Assembly (NCBI RefSeq): GCF_017104715.1
Contig: NZ_JAAGPI010000050.1
Span: 1 to 58,623 of the forward strand
Direction: 5' to 3'
DNA from: Burkholderia sp. Ac-20365
Lineage (GTDB): Bacteria > Pseudomonadota > Gammaproteobacteria > Burkholderiales > Burkholderiaceae
DNA: 58,623 nt
Shown: piece after piece, positions 7,922-17,240 of the stretch
Position numbering within the stretch: the first letter of the stretch is position 1
Layout of the letters: every line of letters begins with the position of its first letter
Notes under the pieces: generated by a model
What the model saw: only the letters and a program-made list of their open reading frames with translations
What the model was told of the DNA's origin: nothing
Database searches by the model: none
Translations under genes and position numbers: made by a program

Positions 7922-8587
7922 GTTTCGCTGGCATCCGCGTTTTGTTATCGGTGCTTCATGCGTCGCCCCTGTGCGGGGCGGCACTTACTTTCTTTGCCGC
8001 CGCAAAGAAAGTAAGCAAAGAAAGCGGGCTAACACCGCCCACTCTTGACCACCGCCTGAGGGCCCCCAACGGGTCCTCCACTTCACACGGCGTTCTGCCA
8101 TTCACTGCCTGTTGCCAACGCTTCGGCTAGGCGCCTCACCCACTTCACTCACCCGTAGCGCAGCCAGCGGCGGCGAATGGTCACGGCCGCCCAGGTGGCA
8201 AACTGTGTGTAGGTCTTAGTACCTCACACCTCAGCGCTCTTACGACACCGATCGTGTTTTTCAGTCCGAAGTGATGCGTGTACGCCGCGAAAGCCTACAC
8301 ACAGTTTGCCGCTATAGAACGCGGGCGATTTGATCGCGCTAGTGGCGACGCGGGAGTGTGAAGCGGGTGAGGCGCCGATTCAAGGCGCTGGCAACGGGCA
8401 TTGAATGGCAGAACGCCGTGTGAAGTGGAGGACCCGTTGGGGGCCCTCAGGCGGGCACAAGGGCTGGCGGTGTTAGCGGCTTTCTTTTGCCTACTTTTCT
8501 TTGCCGCGGCAAAGAAAAGTAGGTGCCGCCCCGCACAGGGGCAACGCCTGAAGCACGAAGGCGTCACGCGGATGCCAGCGAAAAACT
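7922..8587. repeat. Large inverted repeat, Burkholderia-type interspersed element
   Basis: Two copies of a roughly 290-bp unit face each other. Outer ends share CGCTGGCATCCGCG (7926 onward) with its complement near 8567-8580; inner ends share GGCAAACTGTGTGTAGG (8197-8213) with its complement at 8294-8310; between are many matching blocks, including a GTGCGGGGCGGCAC block, a CTTTGCCG-CGGCAAAG hairpin and CCCAACGGGTCCTCCACTTC. The two copies have diverged in places. About 80 bp separates the arms. It lies between the convergent 3' ends of bceS and bceR. Small frames within it, with AAKK and RAPNGSSTSHG strings, are by-products of the repeat, not genes. Confidence 0.85.
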
Positions 8588-8632
8588 AAAAACACCACAT
8601 CCAGCGTCGCAAAGACAAAGACAAAGCCAGAC

Positions 8633-11104
8633 TCAAACCCCAGCAGCCACACTGGCAAGAATCCTCTCCACCCCTTCAACATAAGCCTGAGTCCCAAACT
8701 TCCGCACTGCGGTCTGATACCCTCGAGCCACAAGCCGATCCCGCATCGCCTGATCAGAACGAAGTTCAGCAAGCGTATCCGCAAGCGCATGCGCATCGCC
8801 AGGCGTACACATCACCCCATTCACGCCATCATCGATAATCTCGGTCACGCCACCCGCACGCGCAGCCACCACAGGCCGATGCGCTAGCATCCCTTCAACG
8901 ATCACGCGCCCAAACGGCTCGGGCGTAATCGACGTATGCGCGACGACATCGACTGCACACATGCACGCCGCGACATCGTCCTGGAACCCCAGAAAATGCA
9001 CGCGCCCTTCCAGACCGTTCGACGCCACAAACGCCCGCAACTGCGCCTCGTAGGCGTCTTCGCCAAATAGCGGCGCACCCACCAGCACAGCATGCATCTG
9101 CGGATTCAACACCATCGCCTCGAGCAGCACGTGCTGCCCCTTCCACTGCGCAAGACGGCTGAACGAGCCGACCAGAAACGCATCCTGCGGCAGATTCAGA
9201 CGCGTCCGCAACACGCTTTGCGGCGTATCCCGTAGCGCCGCGAACGGCGCGGCAGAAATGCCGTTGAACACCACATCGATACGCTTGTCGCCGAAATTCG
9301 TCAGCTCGGCGAACGCACGCGCAGATGCCGCGGAATTGGCAATCACATGCGCGAGACCCAATTTCGCGCACCACTTGATGATCGCAAGCTGCTTGCGGCC
9401 AAAATGCTCGGGACTGACGATATCGCGCAGATGCCACACCACAGGGCGCTTCGCAAACCGCCCCGCCAGCGCGCCGATCACCATCGCACGCTGCGTGTTC
9501 GCGTAGATCACGTCGCTCTTGCGGGCTCGCGCAACCGTCTCGCGCACCAGCGACACCACACCCTTCACCGCCTTCGCAATCGGCGGCGTGCCGCCCTGCT
9601 TGCGGATATCGCGCGTCGCGCCCGGATCGAGCACGTCGACGGCGACACCTTCGCGTCGCAGCGCGGCATGGAACGGCCCATCGTCGAACAGCACCACCTG
9701 CACGCGCGCCTTGAGCGCCTTCACGATTTCCAGCAGCGACAGCTCTGCGCCGCCCAACACGCCGCTTTGATCGATCGCCAGCACGCGCAAGGCGTTCGGT
9801 GCCGGTTCCGGCTTGCCGACGTTCGCGGGCGGTTCATCCAGGGGCAAGGTTGCGCCCTGCAATGCCGGCACCGACTCTCGCACGAAGCCGAAAAAGCGCT
9901 CACGGAAAAGTCGGATCGAAAAACGCTCGGCGTTCGCGCGGCAATCGGCTGGCTTGAAGCGCGTAGGATCGTCCGCAAAATCTTCGACAGCACCGATGAT
10001 CGAATCGGCCGTCTGCTCGCTGAAAAAGATGCCGGTCGGATGCGGCTCGTACTGGTCGCGCACGGTTTCCAGCGCCCCGCCCTTGCCGTAAGCAATGACG
10101 GGTGTGCCGCATGCCTGCGCTTCGACCACCGAAATGCCGAAGTCCTCTTCCGCCGCAAACACGAACGCCTTCGCGCGGCGCATGTGGTCGCGCAGCACGC
10201 TGAACGGCTGATAGCCCATGATCTGCACGTTCGGCGTCGCCTTCGCGCGTATCTTCTGCATGTCGGGGCCGTCGCCGATCACAACCAGCTTGCGCTCCGG
10301 CATCTGCGCGAAGGCCTCGACGATCAGGTCGATCTTCTTGTACGGCACCATCCGCGAAGCCGTCAGATAGAAATCGTCCTTCTGCTCGCATAGCGAGAAC
10401 GACTCGACGTCGACAGGCGGAAAGATCACTTCGGATTCGCGCTGATAAACCTTGCGGATACGCCGCGAGATGAACTCGGAGTTCGCGACGAATGTATCGA
10501 CGGAATTCGACGTGCGGATATCCCAGTTGCGCATGTAATGCAGGATCAGCCGCGCGAGAGCGGACTTTGGGCCGCTAGTCAGCTTCGACTGCTGCAGATA
10601 CTGATGCTGCAGATCCCACGCGTAGCGGATCGGCGAATGCACGTAGCTGATATGCACCTGGTCCGGACCCGTCAGCACGCCTTTCGCAACGGCGTGGCTG
10701 CTCGAAATCACGACGTCGTACGCGGACACGTCGAGCTGCTCGATCGCGAGCGGCATCAGCGGCAGATAGCTGCGGTACTTCGTGCGCGCCTTCGGCAGGT
10801 TCTGGATGAACGAGGTCGTCACCGACTTGCCGCGCAGGAACGTGCGGTCGTCGAGAAAGTCGACGAGGCTGAACAGGTCCGCATCCGGAAAGCACGCGAC
10901 GATCTGTTCGAGCACGCGCTCGGCGCCCGCATAGGTGACCAGCCAGTCGTGGATGATCGCCACGCGCACCGGCCCGGCACTGCGCGCGCCGCGGCGTGTC
11001 GCGGGCGGCTTCGCAACGGGCGTGGCCGCAATGAGATCGTGGCCTGCATCGCGCGTCACGCCAGTGGGACGCAGCAGGTCGGCTTCAACGATATCGTGGT
11101 TCAT
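8633..11104 (-). CDS. bceR: Two-domain GT4 glycosyltransferase (BceR-like)
   Basis: An 823-residue protein with two complete GT-B, family 4 modules. The first (about 45-410) starts VRVAIIHDWLVTYAGAERVL and has the nucleotide-sugar site EDFGISVVEAQACGTPVIA. The second (about 440-820) starts LRVLAIDQSGVLGGAELSLL and has EPFGRVIVEGMLAHRPVVA. It should add two sugars to the lipid-linked repeat at the cytoplasmic face. Its ATG overlaps the bceQ stop by 4 bp (ATGA), so the two are translationally coupled. In the cepacia complex bceR is likewise a double glycosyltransferase next to the flippase. Donor sugars cannot be told from sequence. Confidence 0.88.
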   Translation of the reverse strand: MNHDIVEADLLRPTGVTRDAGHDLIAATPVAKPPATRRGARSAGPVRVAIIHDWLVTYAGAERVLEQIVACFPDADLFSLVDFLDDRTFLRGKSVTTSFIQNLPKARTKYRSYLPLMPLAIEQLDVSAYDVVISSSHAVAKGVLTGPDQVHISYVHSPIRYAWDLQHQYLQQSKLTSGPKSALARLILHYMRNWDIRTSNSVDTFVANSEFISRRIRKVYQRESEVIFPPVDVESFSLCEQKDDFYLTASRMVPYKKIDLIVEAFAQMPERKLVVIGDGPDMQKIRAKATPNVQIMGYQPFSVLRDHMRRAKAFVFAAEEDFGISVVEAQACGTPVIAYGKGGALETVRDQYEPHPTGIFFSEQTADSIIGAVEDFADDPTRFKPADCRANAERFSIRLFRERFFGFVRESVPALQGATLPLDEPPANVGKPEPAPNALRVLAIDQSGVLGGAELSLLEIVKALKARVQVVLFDDGPFHAALRREGVAVDVLDPGATRDIRKQGGTPPIAKAVKGVVSLVRETVARARKSDVIYANTQRAMVIGALAGRFAKRPVVWHLRDIVSPEHFGRKQLAIIKWCAKLGLAHVIANSAASARAFAELTNFGDKRIDVVFNGISAAPFAALRDTPQSVLRTRLNLPQDAFLVGSFSRLAQWKGQHVLLEAMVLNPQMHAVLVGAPLFGEDAYEAQLRAFVASNGLEGRVHFLGFQDDVAACMCAVDVVAHTSITPEPFGRVIVEGMLAHRPVVAARAGGVTEIIDDGVNGVMCTPGDAHALADTLAELRSDQAMRDRLVARGYQTAVRKFGTQAYVEGVERILASVAAGV

Positions 11105-12579
11105 GCGCTATTCCTCGTATTGAGTCGCAACTTCAGACGCACAAGCAGCGAACGCGCAAGATCGCGCAATGCAGGGGTCATCGTGAGCGACCACGCTACG
11201 TTCGCGCTCACGACGAGCGCGCCCGCGGCAATGGCCATCGGCAAACTGGAGAGCAAGGCGGAGAGCCACAACGTGCCCACCAAAAAAGCGAGATGCGCGA
11301 GCATGTCGAGCACGATCGGACGCGCGTGAATGCGAGACAGGCGCAGCAGCGCGACGTAATCGAACAGGCCGCGCGCGGCGACCACGACGGCCGCGCCCGT
11401 CAGGCCGAAATGCGCAATGCCAAACCACAGCGCGCCCGCGAAGAACGGCAGCTCGAACAGCGCGAGGCGCGCGGCCGTTGCGGGATTCACCTGCGACTGG
11501 ATCAGGATGCGCGCGAGATTCGCCTGGCCGACGAGCCACACGGAGATGATCAGGATGCGTCCCACAGGGCCCGCTGCATCCGCGACTTCGCTGCCCACCC
11601 ACACATGCAGGAACGGTTCGAGCACGATGATGGCGACGAGCGCGATGGGCGTGAATACGCCGTTCAGAAATTCGAGCGACTGCCGCATGATCACGTCGGC
11701 ATCGCCGCGACCCACGGCGGAAAGACGCGGAAACAGCGTGCGCTGCAGCGCCGTGGGGATGATGTTCAGACGCGTGACGAGGTTCTGCGGCACGGTGTAG
11801 TAAGTGACGAAGCGCGCACCGAGACTCGTGCCGAGCATCACGCGGTCGAGCGATTCGGCGACCATGCCCGAGATGCTCGCTATCAGCATCCACCCGCCGA
11901 AGTTGAAGAGTCCCTTCGCGACCTTGAACTGCGGCGCGCGAATATGGCGGATGCCCAACACGTTCAGCGCAGAGCGTCCAAGCAGGATCGCGGCGAGCAG
12001 ACGCGCGACCACAGCCGCCGCGAGCACGTTCTGCAGCGTCGGTCCCATCATCCATGCCGCGGCGAGCGGCAATAGCTGAAACAGGAACGTGCCGAGCGTC
12101 TGGTTCGTGTTGTAGACACCGAAGCGTTCCGCGCCATTGATCGCGCCCGCAAAGACCCACGACACGTTGGCCAGCGGAATCGCCACCGCGAGCCACGGCA
12201 ACGCCATATAGACCTCGTGCTGCAGTTCGGGCGACACCTTCGAGAAATACGCGGTATAGAGCGCGGCGCCGAAATAGATGACGAGCCCGCCGATGATGCC
12301 TGTCGCCAGGTTCAGCCACGTCGCGCTCCAGAACACCTGTTCGCAGGCCTGCTCATCGTTCGATGCGCGTGCCTTCGAAATATGGTTCTGCGCGGCCATG
12401 CTCATGCCGAGATCGAGAATGCTGAAGTAGCCGATCAGCGTCCAGACGAGGCTGATCACGCCGTAGCGCTCGACGCCCAGCAGCTTGATGTACGACGGCA
12501 CCGTGACGAGCGATACAAACGTCGGCAGCACCAGCCCGATCAGGTTGATCACTACGTTTCTGAGGATGCCTTTGTCCAT
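11101..12579 (-). CDS. bceQ: Wzx-type flippase for the exopolysaccharide repeat (BceQ-like)
   Basis: A 492-residue polytopic membrane protein of the MOP/PST superfamily. It opens MDKGILRNVVINLIGLVLPT and continues VPSYIKLLGVERYGVISLVW, the classical N-terminus of oligosaccharide flippases, followed by about twelve to fourteen hydrophobic segments. It should move undecaprenyl-linked repeat units across the inner membrane before BceI polymerises them. It lies 59 bp after the propeller gene and overlaps bceR by 4 bp, so propeller-bceQ-bceR is one transcription unit. Confidence 0.9.
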   Translation of the reverse strand: MDKGILRNVVINLIGLVLPTFVSLVTVPSYIKLLGVERYGVISLVWTLIGYFSILDLGMSMAAQNHISKARASNDEQACEQVFWSATWLNLATGIIGGLVIYFGAALYTAYFSKVSPELQHEVYMALPWLAVAIPLANVSWVFAGAINGAERFGVYNTNQTLGTFLFQLLPLAAAWMMGPTLQNVLAAAVVARLLAAILLGRSALNVLGIRHIRAPQFKVAKGLFNFGGWMLIASISGMVAESLDRVMLGTSLGARFVTYYTVPQNLVTRLNIIPTALQRTLFPRLSAVGRGDADVIMRQSLEFLNGVFTPIALVAIIVLEPFLHVWVGSEVADAAGPVGRILIISVWLVGQANLARILIQSQVNPATAARLALFELPFFAGALWFGIAHFGLTGAAVVVAARGLFDYVALLRLSRIHARPIVLDMLAHLAFLVGTLWLSALLSSLPMAIAAGALVVSANVAWSLTMTPALRDLARSLLVRLKLRLNTRNSA

Positions 12580-12638
12580 CGGATGCCTTTTGGGTCAGTC
12601 ATGTGTTGGGGTAGCGTGTGAGTGGAGAAGCGTTGTGT

Positions 12639-14828
12639 TTATGTGTTCGAGCCGGGTTTCCATCGGTACATCAGCACCTTGCCGCGCGCGTCTTCCTCGA
12701 CGAACACGAGGTATTCGCCGTTCTCCCGACGAGATGCGCTGATGCCGTTGGGCACGTCGACCCAGCCCGATGCGTGGCCCACTTCCGGACCCGGTTGCAT
12801 CGTGCCGACGGGCGTGCCCGTATCCCTGTCGTAGACATGCACGGTGCCGACGGGCTCGACGGCGAAGAGGTATTTGCCTTCGACGGTCATGCCGATCAGC
12901 GTCGATACGGGCTTCGCCTTCGTGTCCCACGGCAGCGGCAGCGTGTAGCGCGCAACCGGGTTGCCGCTCGACCATTTGTCGTAGCGCACCAGCACGCGGC
13001 CCACCTCTTTCCAGAAGCCGCGGTCGAACGGCGCGTCGGCCGTGTAGCCGGTCACGTACATCGAGTCGGTTTGCGGGTCGTAGATCGCGCGTTTGACTTC
13101 GCTGAACGGGGCTGGGACCGGATAGGCCGTCATGTCCGAATACGAATAGACGGGGTTGCCCTTCGCATCGAGGCCGCCAAACCTGAAGCGGTTGATGCCC
13201 TTCGAATCGCGCGCGCGCCAGATGTCGCCGTTGGTATCGACCCACCAGCCCCAGCCGCCTGCGAGGTGCGTGCCGGTGGTGTTCGGTGTGAATTCGTCGG
13301 CATCGAACTGGCCGTTGCCGTTCGCGTCGCGCCAGATCCAGTCGCCGCCCTTCGGCGCGTTCGGCACCTTCAGCACCGCGCGCTCGCGGCCCGCGATAAA
13401 GCCCGAAGGCGTCGCCGTCTCGCCATCGCGGGCGCCGTCGAAGCGATAGATCTTCAGATGGTCCGCATACATGTCCGTGAGGAACAGGAACGTGCGGCCC
13501 TTCAGCTTGCGGGCGATGGGAAGGCCCGGCCACTGGTCGGTGTTGAAGACGGGATCGTCGGGATTCCTGAAACGGTTCGTCAGGAAGCCCGCATACGTCC
13601 ATTGCTGGCCGGCCGGTTTCGACAGATCGAGCGTGAAGCGCTTGTTGCCCGTGTAGACGCTGTCAGGGCGCGCCGGATCGATCCACGCGCCGTCGACGAA
13701 CAGGAGCCCTTCGACCTGCCACAGACGCTTGCCGTCGGGCGCATAGCTTTCGAGCGTTGCGCCGAGGCCTGCACCCGTTGGCTCGAAGCGCGGACCGATG
13801 CCATTGGTCGACACGTAGACGTTGCCGCGCGCATCCACGCCCACGCCCGTGAGTCCGTTGAAACGCTGCGGGCCTGGCTTGCCGGCGACGCCCGCGAAGA
13901 TGCCGCCGCGCTCGCCGAGTGTCGACGTCAGCGCATAGCCGCCGTCGCGCTTGCCGAAAAACAGCACCTGCTGGCGCGGGCCGTTGTCGGCGACCAGCAC
14001 GCGGCCTTGAGGATCGATGGCGATATCGACGGCGACGGTATCTGCCGGCAGCGGCAGATCGTCCTTGAGGCGCTGGCCGTTGGCATCGAAATGCGCGACC
14101 TTCGCCTTGTCGCCGAGCGTATCGGTGAGCACCCAGAGCGTGCCGTCAGCCGCGCGCGCGATGCGGCCCGGCGCGGGCACGCTCCATTGCGCCTTGCGCT
14201 GCATCGATTCGGCGTCGTACACCTCGATGCGGTTCTGCGACGTGTTCGATGCGTAAAGCGTCGTGTCGCTGGCGGCGAGCCCGTTGATATCGCCGCGCGT
14301 GCCCGTCGGCACGTCGTTGACCAGCTGGAACGCCGCAGCCGCCTTCGCATGCGGATCGATGCTGCTCACGGCGGGCTGGAACGCGGCGATGCGCTTCGTA
14401 TCGCCGATCTCGCGCCGCGAGATGCCGTACCACTGACGGCCTTTATCGGGCCATACGCCCTGCCCGACCAGATGTCCCTTCTCGTTGCCCACGCCAACGG
14501 CCACGTACGCATAGCGCCGGTTGACCGCGATCGCGTTGCCGCCGCTGTTGCCCCAGCCGTGCGTGCCGCCCGCGAAGCCGAGCATCTTGCCGTTCTGATA
14601 GACGCTCGATTCCGCGCCGCTCTCGTCCCACGGCGCGTTCGTATAGACCTTGCCGTCCGGCGACACCGCAAGCGACGTGATGTTGATCTGCGTCCACGTG
14701 CCGTCGCCGTAGCCGAACGTATTGCCGATCCACGACGTCTGCACGTTCAGCGCGGGTTCGGCGAACGCATGCAGCGTGGCGAGAATGGCAAACGCGCACA
14801 GCGCGCGGGCAAGCGTGAGTCGGGACAA
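12639..14828 (-). CDS. Exported beta-propeller-like protein with EF-hand loop
   Basis: A 729-residue exported protein. I place the start at the TTG at 14826-14828 because AGGAG lies 8 bases upstream and a good signal peptide follows (SRLTLARALCAFAILATLHA, cut after AFA). The mature part has repeated NHL/six-bladed-propeller-like segments such as LAVSPDGKVYTN, GRIARAADGTLWVLTD, AIDPQGRVLVADNG and GVDARGNVYVSTNG. Residues 501-513 (DANGNGQFDADEF) form a complete EF-hand calcium loop with D, N, N, Q, D and E at positions 1, 3, 5, 7, 9 and 12; VDTNGDIW follows. It heads the operon with the flippase and bceR. I do not know a defined function; a periplasmic or secreted role in polymer processing or binding is possible. 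Confidence 0.8.
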   Translation of the reverse strand: MSRLTLARALCAFAILATLHAFAEPALNVQTSWIGNTFGYGDGTWTQINITSLAVSPDGKVYTNAPWDESGAESSVYQNGKMLGFAGGTHGWGNSGGNAIAVNRRYAYVAVGVGNEKGHLVGQGVWPDKGRQWYGISRREIGDTKRIAAFQPAVSSIDPHAKAAAAFQLVNDVPTGTRGDINGLAASDTTLYASNTSQNRIEVYDAESMQRKAQWSVPAPGRIARAADGTLWVLTDTLGDKAKVAHFDANGQRLKDDLPLPADTVAVDIAIDPQGRVLVADNGPRQQVLFFGKRDGGYALTSTLGERGGIFAGVAGKPGPQRFNGLTGVGVDARGNVYVSTNGIGPRFEPTGAGLGATLESYAPDGKRLWQVEGLLFVDGAWIDPARPDSVYTGNKRFTLDLSKPAGQQWTYAGFLTNRFRNPDDPVFNTDQWPGLPIARKLKGRTFLFLTDMYADHLKIYRFDGARDGETATPSGFIAGRERAVLKVPNAPKGGDWIWRDANGNGQFDADEFTPNTTGTHLAGGWGWWVDTNGDIWRARDSKGINRFRFGGLDAKGNPVYSYSDMTAYPVPAPFSEVKRAIYDPQTDSMYVTGYTADAPFDRGFWKEVGRVLVRYDKWSSGNPVARYTLPLPWDTKAKPVSTLIGMTVEGKYLFAVEPVGTVHVYDRDTGTPVGTMQPGPEVGHASGWVDVPNGISASRRENGEYLVFVEEDARGKVLMYRWKPGSNT

Positions 14829-15360
14829 CGCGGGTTCTCCTGTCGGGGCGAGACGAAGGCGATACGAATGCAGGCAATGACGATGCAATTGGCCGGCAAC
14901 ATTGCGCAGATGCGAAAGGAAGGCGCAATGCGCGCCAACGCGTTAAAACGCAATGCGCCAATCAGCGCTTAACGGTAAGTGCAAAGAATGAAGGACGAAA
15001 TTCGCAAATAATTCAAAATTATTCGTCGGTTGAAACGCACGAAAAGAAATCCGAAAAAAATCGTGCTGCATGCGTTTTGTGCAATTTTGCACCGCTAAAA
15101 CGTCATCAATTACCGATCACGGGACGCGACCCGAACTTCTTACCGCATTTCGGGCCGAGTCTGTATCGAGGTGTAACCGGACGTATGCGGATATAAAAAG
15201 CGTCTTTTTATTATTCAAATCAATTCGTTTATTTCATTCGTGTTTTTTAGCGTTTTTATTTACCTAGAATCGAATCCGTTTTTGCCGTCTTCATGGTGAT
15301 CGCCTCGCGACACCGTGCATGGCCCTTTGAATGCCGCACCAGGCGCATACACGGACGCAC
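14829..15360. promoter_or_regulatory. AT-rich divergent promoter region of the two bce-II transcription units
   Basis: A 532-bp gap between the propeller gene and bceO. The part from about 14960 to 15290 is much richer in A+T than the genes. It contains the inverted repeat AATAATT-N3-AATTATT at 15007-15023 and several A and T tracts. A 65-codon frame at 15070-15267 looks non-coding. Promoters for both directions should lie here; no ops (GGCGGTAG) element was seen. Confidence 0.5.
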
Positions 15361-16446
15361 ATGACAGTCAGCACCCTGCCCGCCACGCTCCCTCATCAAC
15401 GACGCATCGTCCAGCTGGACGGCCTGCGCGCGATCGCCGTGCTCGCGGTGTTCGCACAGCACGCGCTGAAGGCGCCGCTGTGGATGGGCGTCGATCTGTT
15501 CTTTGTGCTGAGCGGCTTTCTGATCACGGGCATCCTGCTGGATCGCAAGGCGCGCCAGCAGTCGTATTTCAGCTATTTTTATGCGCGCCGCGCGCGACGC
15601 ATCCTGCCGCCGTATCTGCTGCTGATGGCGGTCTCGTCGATCCTGTTCGGATTTGGCTGGGCCCAGCACTGGGAGTGGTACGCGTTCTTCGCGACCAATA
15701 TCGGCGACGCACTCAACCAGAGCGGCCACGACAGCCTGAATGTGCTGTGGTCGCTGGCGGTGGAAGAGCAGTTTTATATCTTCTGGCCGTTCGTGATCCT
15801 GCTGGTGCCCGAGCGCGTGCTCGGCTACGTCGCAGCCGCATTGATCGTGCTCGTTCCCGTGCTGCGCGCCGTCGCGACGCCGTGGTTCGATTCGTTCTGG
15901 CCGATCTATTACCTGACGCCGTTCCGCATGGATCTGCTGGCCGCGGGCGCGCTGCTCGCCGTCGCCGTGCGGCGCAATGCGAATGCGCTCGCACCGTTCA
16001 GGCTGCTGGCGGTGATCGGCGTGTGCGCGGCGCTCGCCGTGCTCGCCTGGCTGCATCTGCACTATCCGCGTTTTCGTGCAGCCAATACGCCGCTGTCGAA
16101 TGCGGGGCTGTATAGCGTGTCGCTGGTGCTGTGCACGTCGGTGGTCGTGATCGCGCTGCAGAGCAAAGGGATCGTCAAGCGCGTGCTGTGCAATCCCGTG
16201 CTCGTCTATATCGGCACGATCAGCTACACGATCTATCTGATCCACCTGACCATCCTCTACGCGCTCTGGCCGCTGCACTACAACCGCTATGTGACGGCAG
16301 CACTCGCGCTGGCAATCACGCTGGCTTACGCGAGCGCCTCGTGGTTCGGCTTCGAGCGTCGCCTGATTCATGGCGGCAAGCCGCGAGCGCAGCCGCACGA
16401 CGCCGCGTTGCATGCCGCACGCGAAGCATCGAGGACGAGCGCATGA
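15361..16446 (+). CDS. bceO: Acyltransferase 3 family membrane protein (BceO-like)
   Basis: A 361-residue integral membrane O-acyltransferase. Motifs: VQLDGLRAIAVLAVFAQH, VDLFFVLSGFLITGILLDR, RRILPPYLLLM and LWSLAVEEQFYIFWP, followed by several hydrophobic helices and FGFERRLIH near the end. It probably transfers acetyl groups to the exopolysaccharide. The ATG at 15361 is chosen; an in-frame ATG at 15331 would add ten residues and neither has a clear ribosome site. Its stop overlaps the SGNH gene by 4 bp, so this is the first gene of a coupled three-gene unit ending in bceN. Confidence 0.86.
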   Translation: MTVSTLPATLPHQRRIVQLDGLRAIAVLAVFAQHALKAPLWMGVDLFFVLSGFLITGILLDRKARQQSYFSYFYARRARRILPPYLLLMAVSSILFGFGWAQHWEWYAFFATNIGDALNQSGHDSLNVLWSLAVEEQFYIFWPFVILLVPERVLGYVAAALIVLVPVLRAVATPWFDSFWPIYYLTPFRMDLLAAGALLAVAVRRNANALAPFRLLAVIGVCAALAVLAWLHLHYPRFRAANTPLSNAGLYSVSLVLCTSVVVIALQSKGIVKRVLCNPVLVYIGTISYTIYLIHLTILYALWPLHYNRYVTAALALAITLAYASASWFGFERRLIHGGKPRAQPHDAALHAAREASRTSA

Positions 16447-17240
16447 CGGGCGCGCTGACAGTGCGTGCGACGCTGCGCGCGTTCGCTTGCGCCACTGCCC
16501 TCGTCGTCTACGTGCAGGCGCAGGCGCAGGAACCTGCGCCGCCGCAAGTGCTGATCGAAGCCTACGGTGACTCGACCACGCTCGGCATTTCATGCAGCGA
16601 CGGCCACTGCGGTCCGCGCCCCGACAACGCGGTGACGTATCTGCAAGACGAACTGCGCACGAAATATGGCGCGCGGGTGTCGGTCGTGAACTACGGCGTC
16701 GGCGGCACGATGGCCGTGCAACTGCGCGACGGCACTGGCCGCGGTCGTAACGGCCCCTGGAAAGACCGTCTCGCTGCGTCGAATGCGCAGATCGTCACGA
16801 TCAACTACGGCATCAACGAGGTGATGCACAACCAGACGCCCGAGCAGTTCTACCTGGCCGAAACCGATCTGGTGAAAACAGCGCGCTCGCTGGGCAAGCT
16901 GCCTGTGCTGCAAACCTCGAACCCGATGCCCGATGGGCGCCTGAACGCGCGCCTCGCCGGGATGGTTGCGATGACGCGGCGCGTTGCCGCCGAGCAGCAC
17001 GTCCCGCTGGTCGACCATTACGCGCAAATCTCCGCGATGGCCGACTGGAAAACGCATATGTCCGACGGCGCGCATCCGAAGCCTGAACTGTATCGCGTGA
17101 AGGCGCAGCAGGATTTTCAGGTGCTCGATCCGATCGTGCAGCACCTGTCCGGCGTAGCTGCCGTCTCACAAGACCAGCCGCCGCGCGCTGCATCCCCTCT
17201 TCACTTCACTTCCGACAACCCGACGAAAGGCAACTCATGA
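16443..17240 (+). CDS. Exported SGNH/GDSL hydrolase in the exopolysaccharide operon
   Basis: A 265-residue protein with a signal peptide (cut near AQAQ, residue 29). SGNH blocks are visible: YGDSTTLG with nucleophile Ser44, NYGVGGTM with the block-II glycine, INYGINE with the block-III asparagine, and DGAH with Asp208 and His211 as the acid-base pair. It overlaps the preceding acyltransferase and the following gmd by 4 bp each (ATGA), so it belongs to the polymer pathway. It is probably periplasmic and either removes or transfers acetyl groups on the polysaccharide, as other SGNH proteins do with peptidoglycan and alginate. Which of the two cannot be told. Confidence 0.85.
   Translation: MTGALTVRATLRAFACATALVVYVQAQAQEPAPPQVLIEAYGDSTTLGISCSDGHCGPRPDNAVTYLQDELRTKYGARVSVVNYGVGGTMAVQLRDGTGRGRNGPWKDRLAASNAQIVTINYGINEVMHNQTPEQFYLAETDLVKTARSLGKLPVLQTSNPMPDGRLNARLAGMVAMTRRVAAEQHVPLVDHYAQISAMADWKTHMSDGAHPKPELYRVKAQQDFQVLDPIVQHLSGVAAVSQDQPPRAASPLHFTSDNPTKGNS

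Noticed and set aside
8295..8567. Small frames in the inverted repeat, often annotated as hypothetical proteins
   Set aside because: The reading follows from the repeat sequence; both arms give the same strings and no ribosome site is present.
12618..14972. 784-codon plus-strand frame opposite the propeller gene
   Set aside because: Composition is Arg/Ala/His-rich, it has no family motif, and it mirrors a gene with signal peptide and clear repeats. It is an antisense shadow of GC-rich coding DNA.
15070..15267. 65-codon frame upstream of bceO
   Set aside because: No ribosome site, composition follows the AT-rich gap, no recognisable feature.
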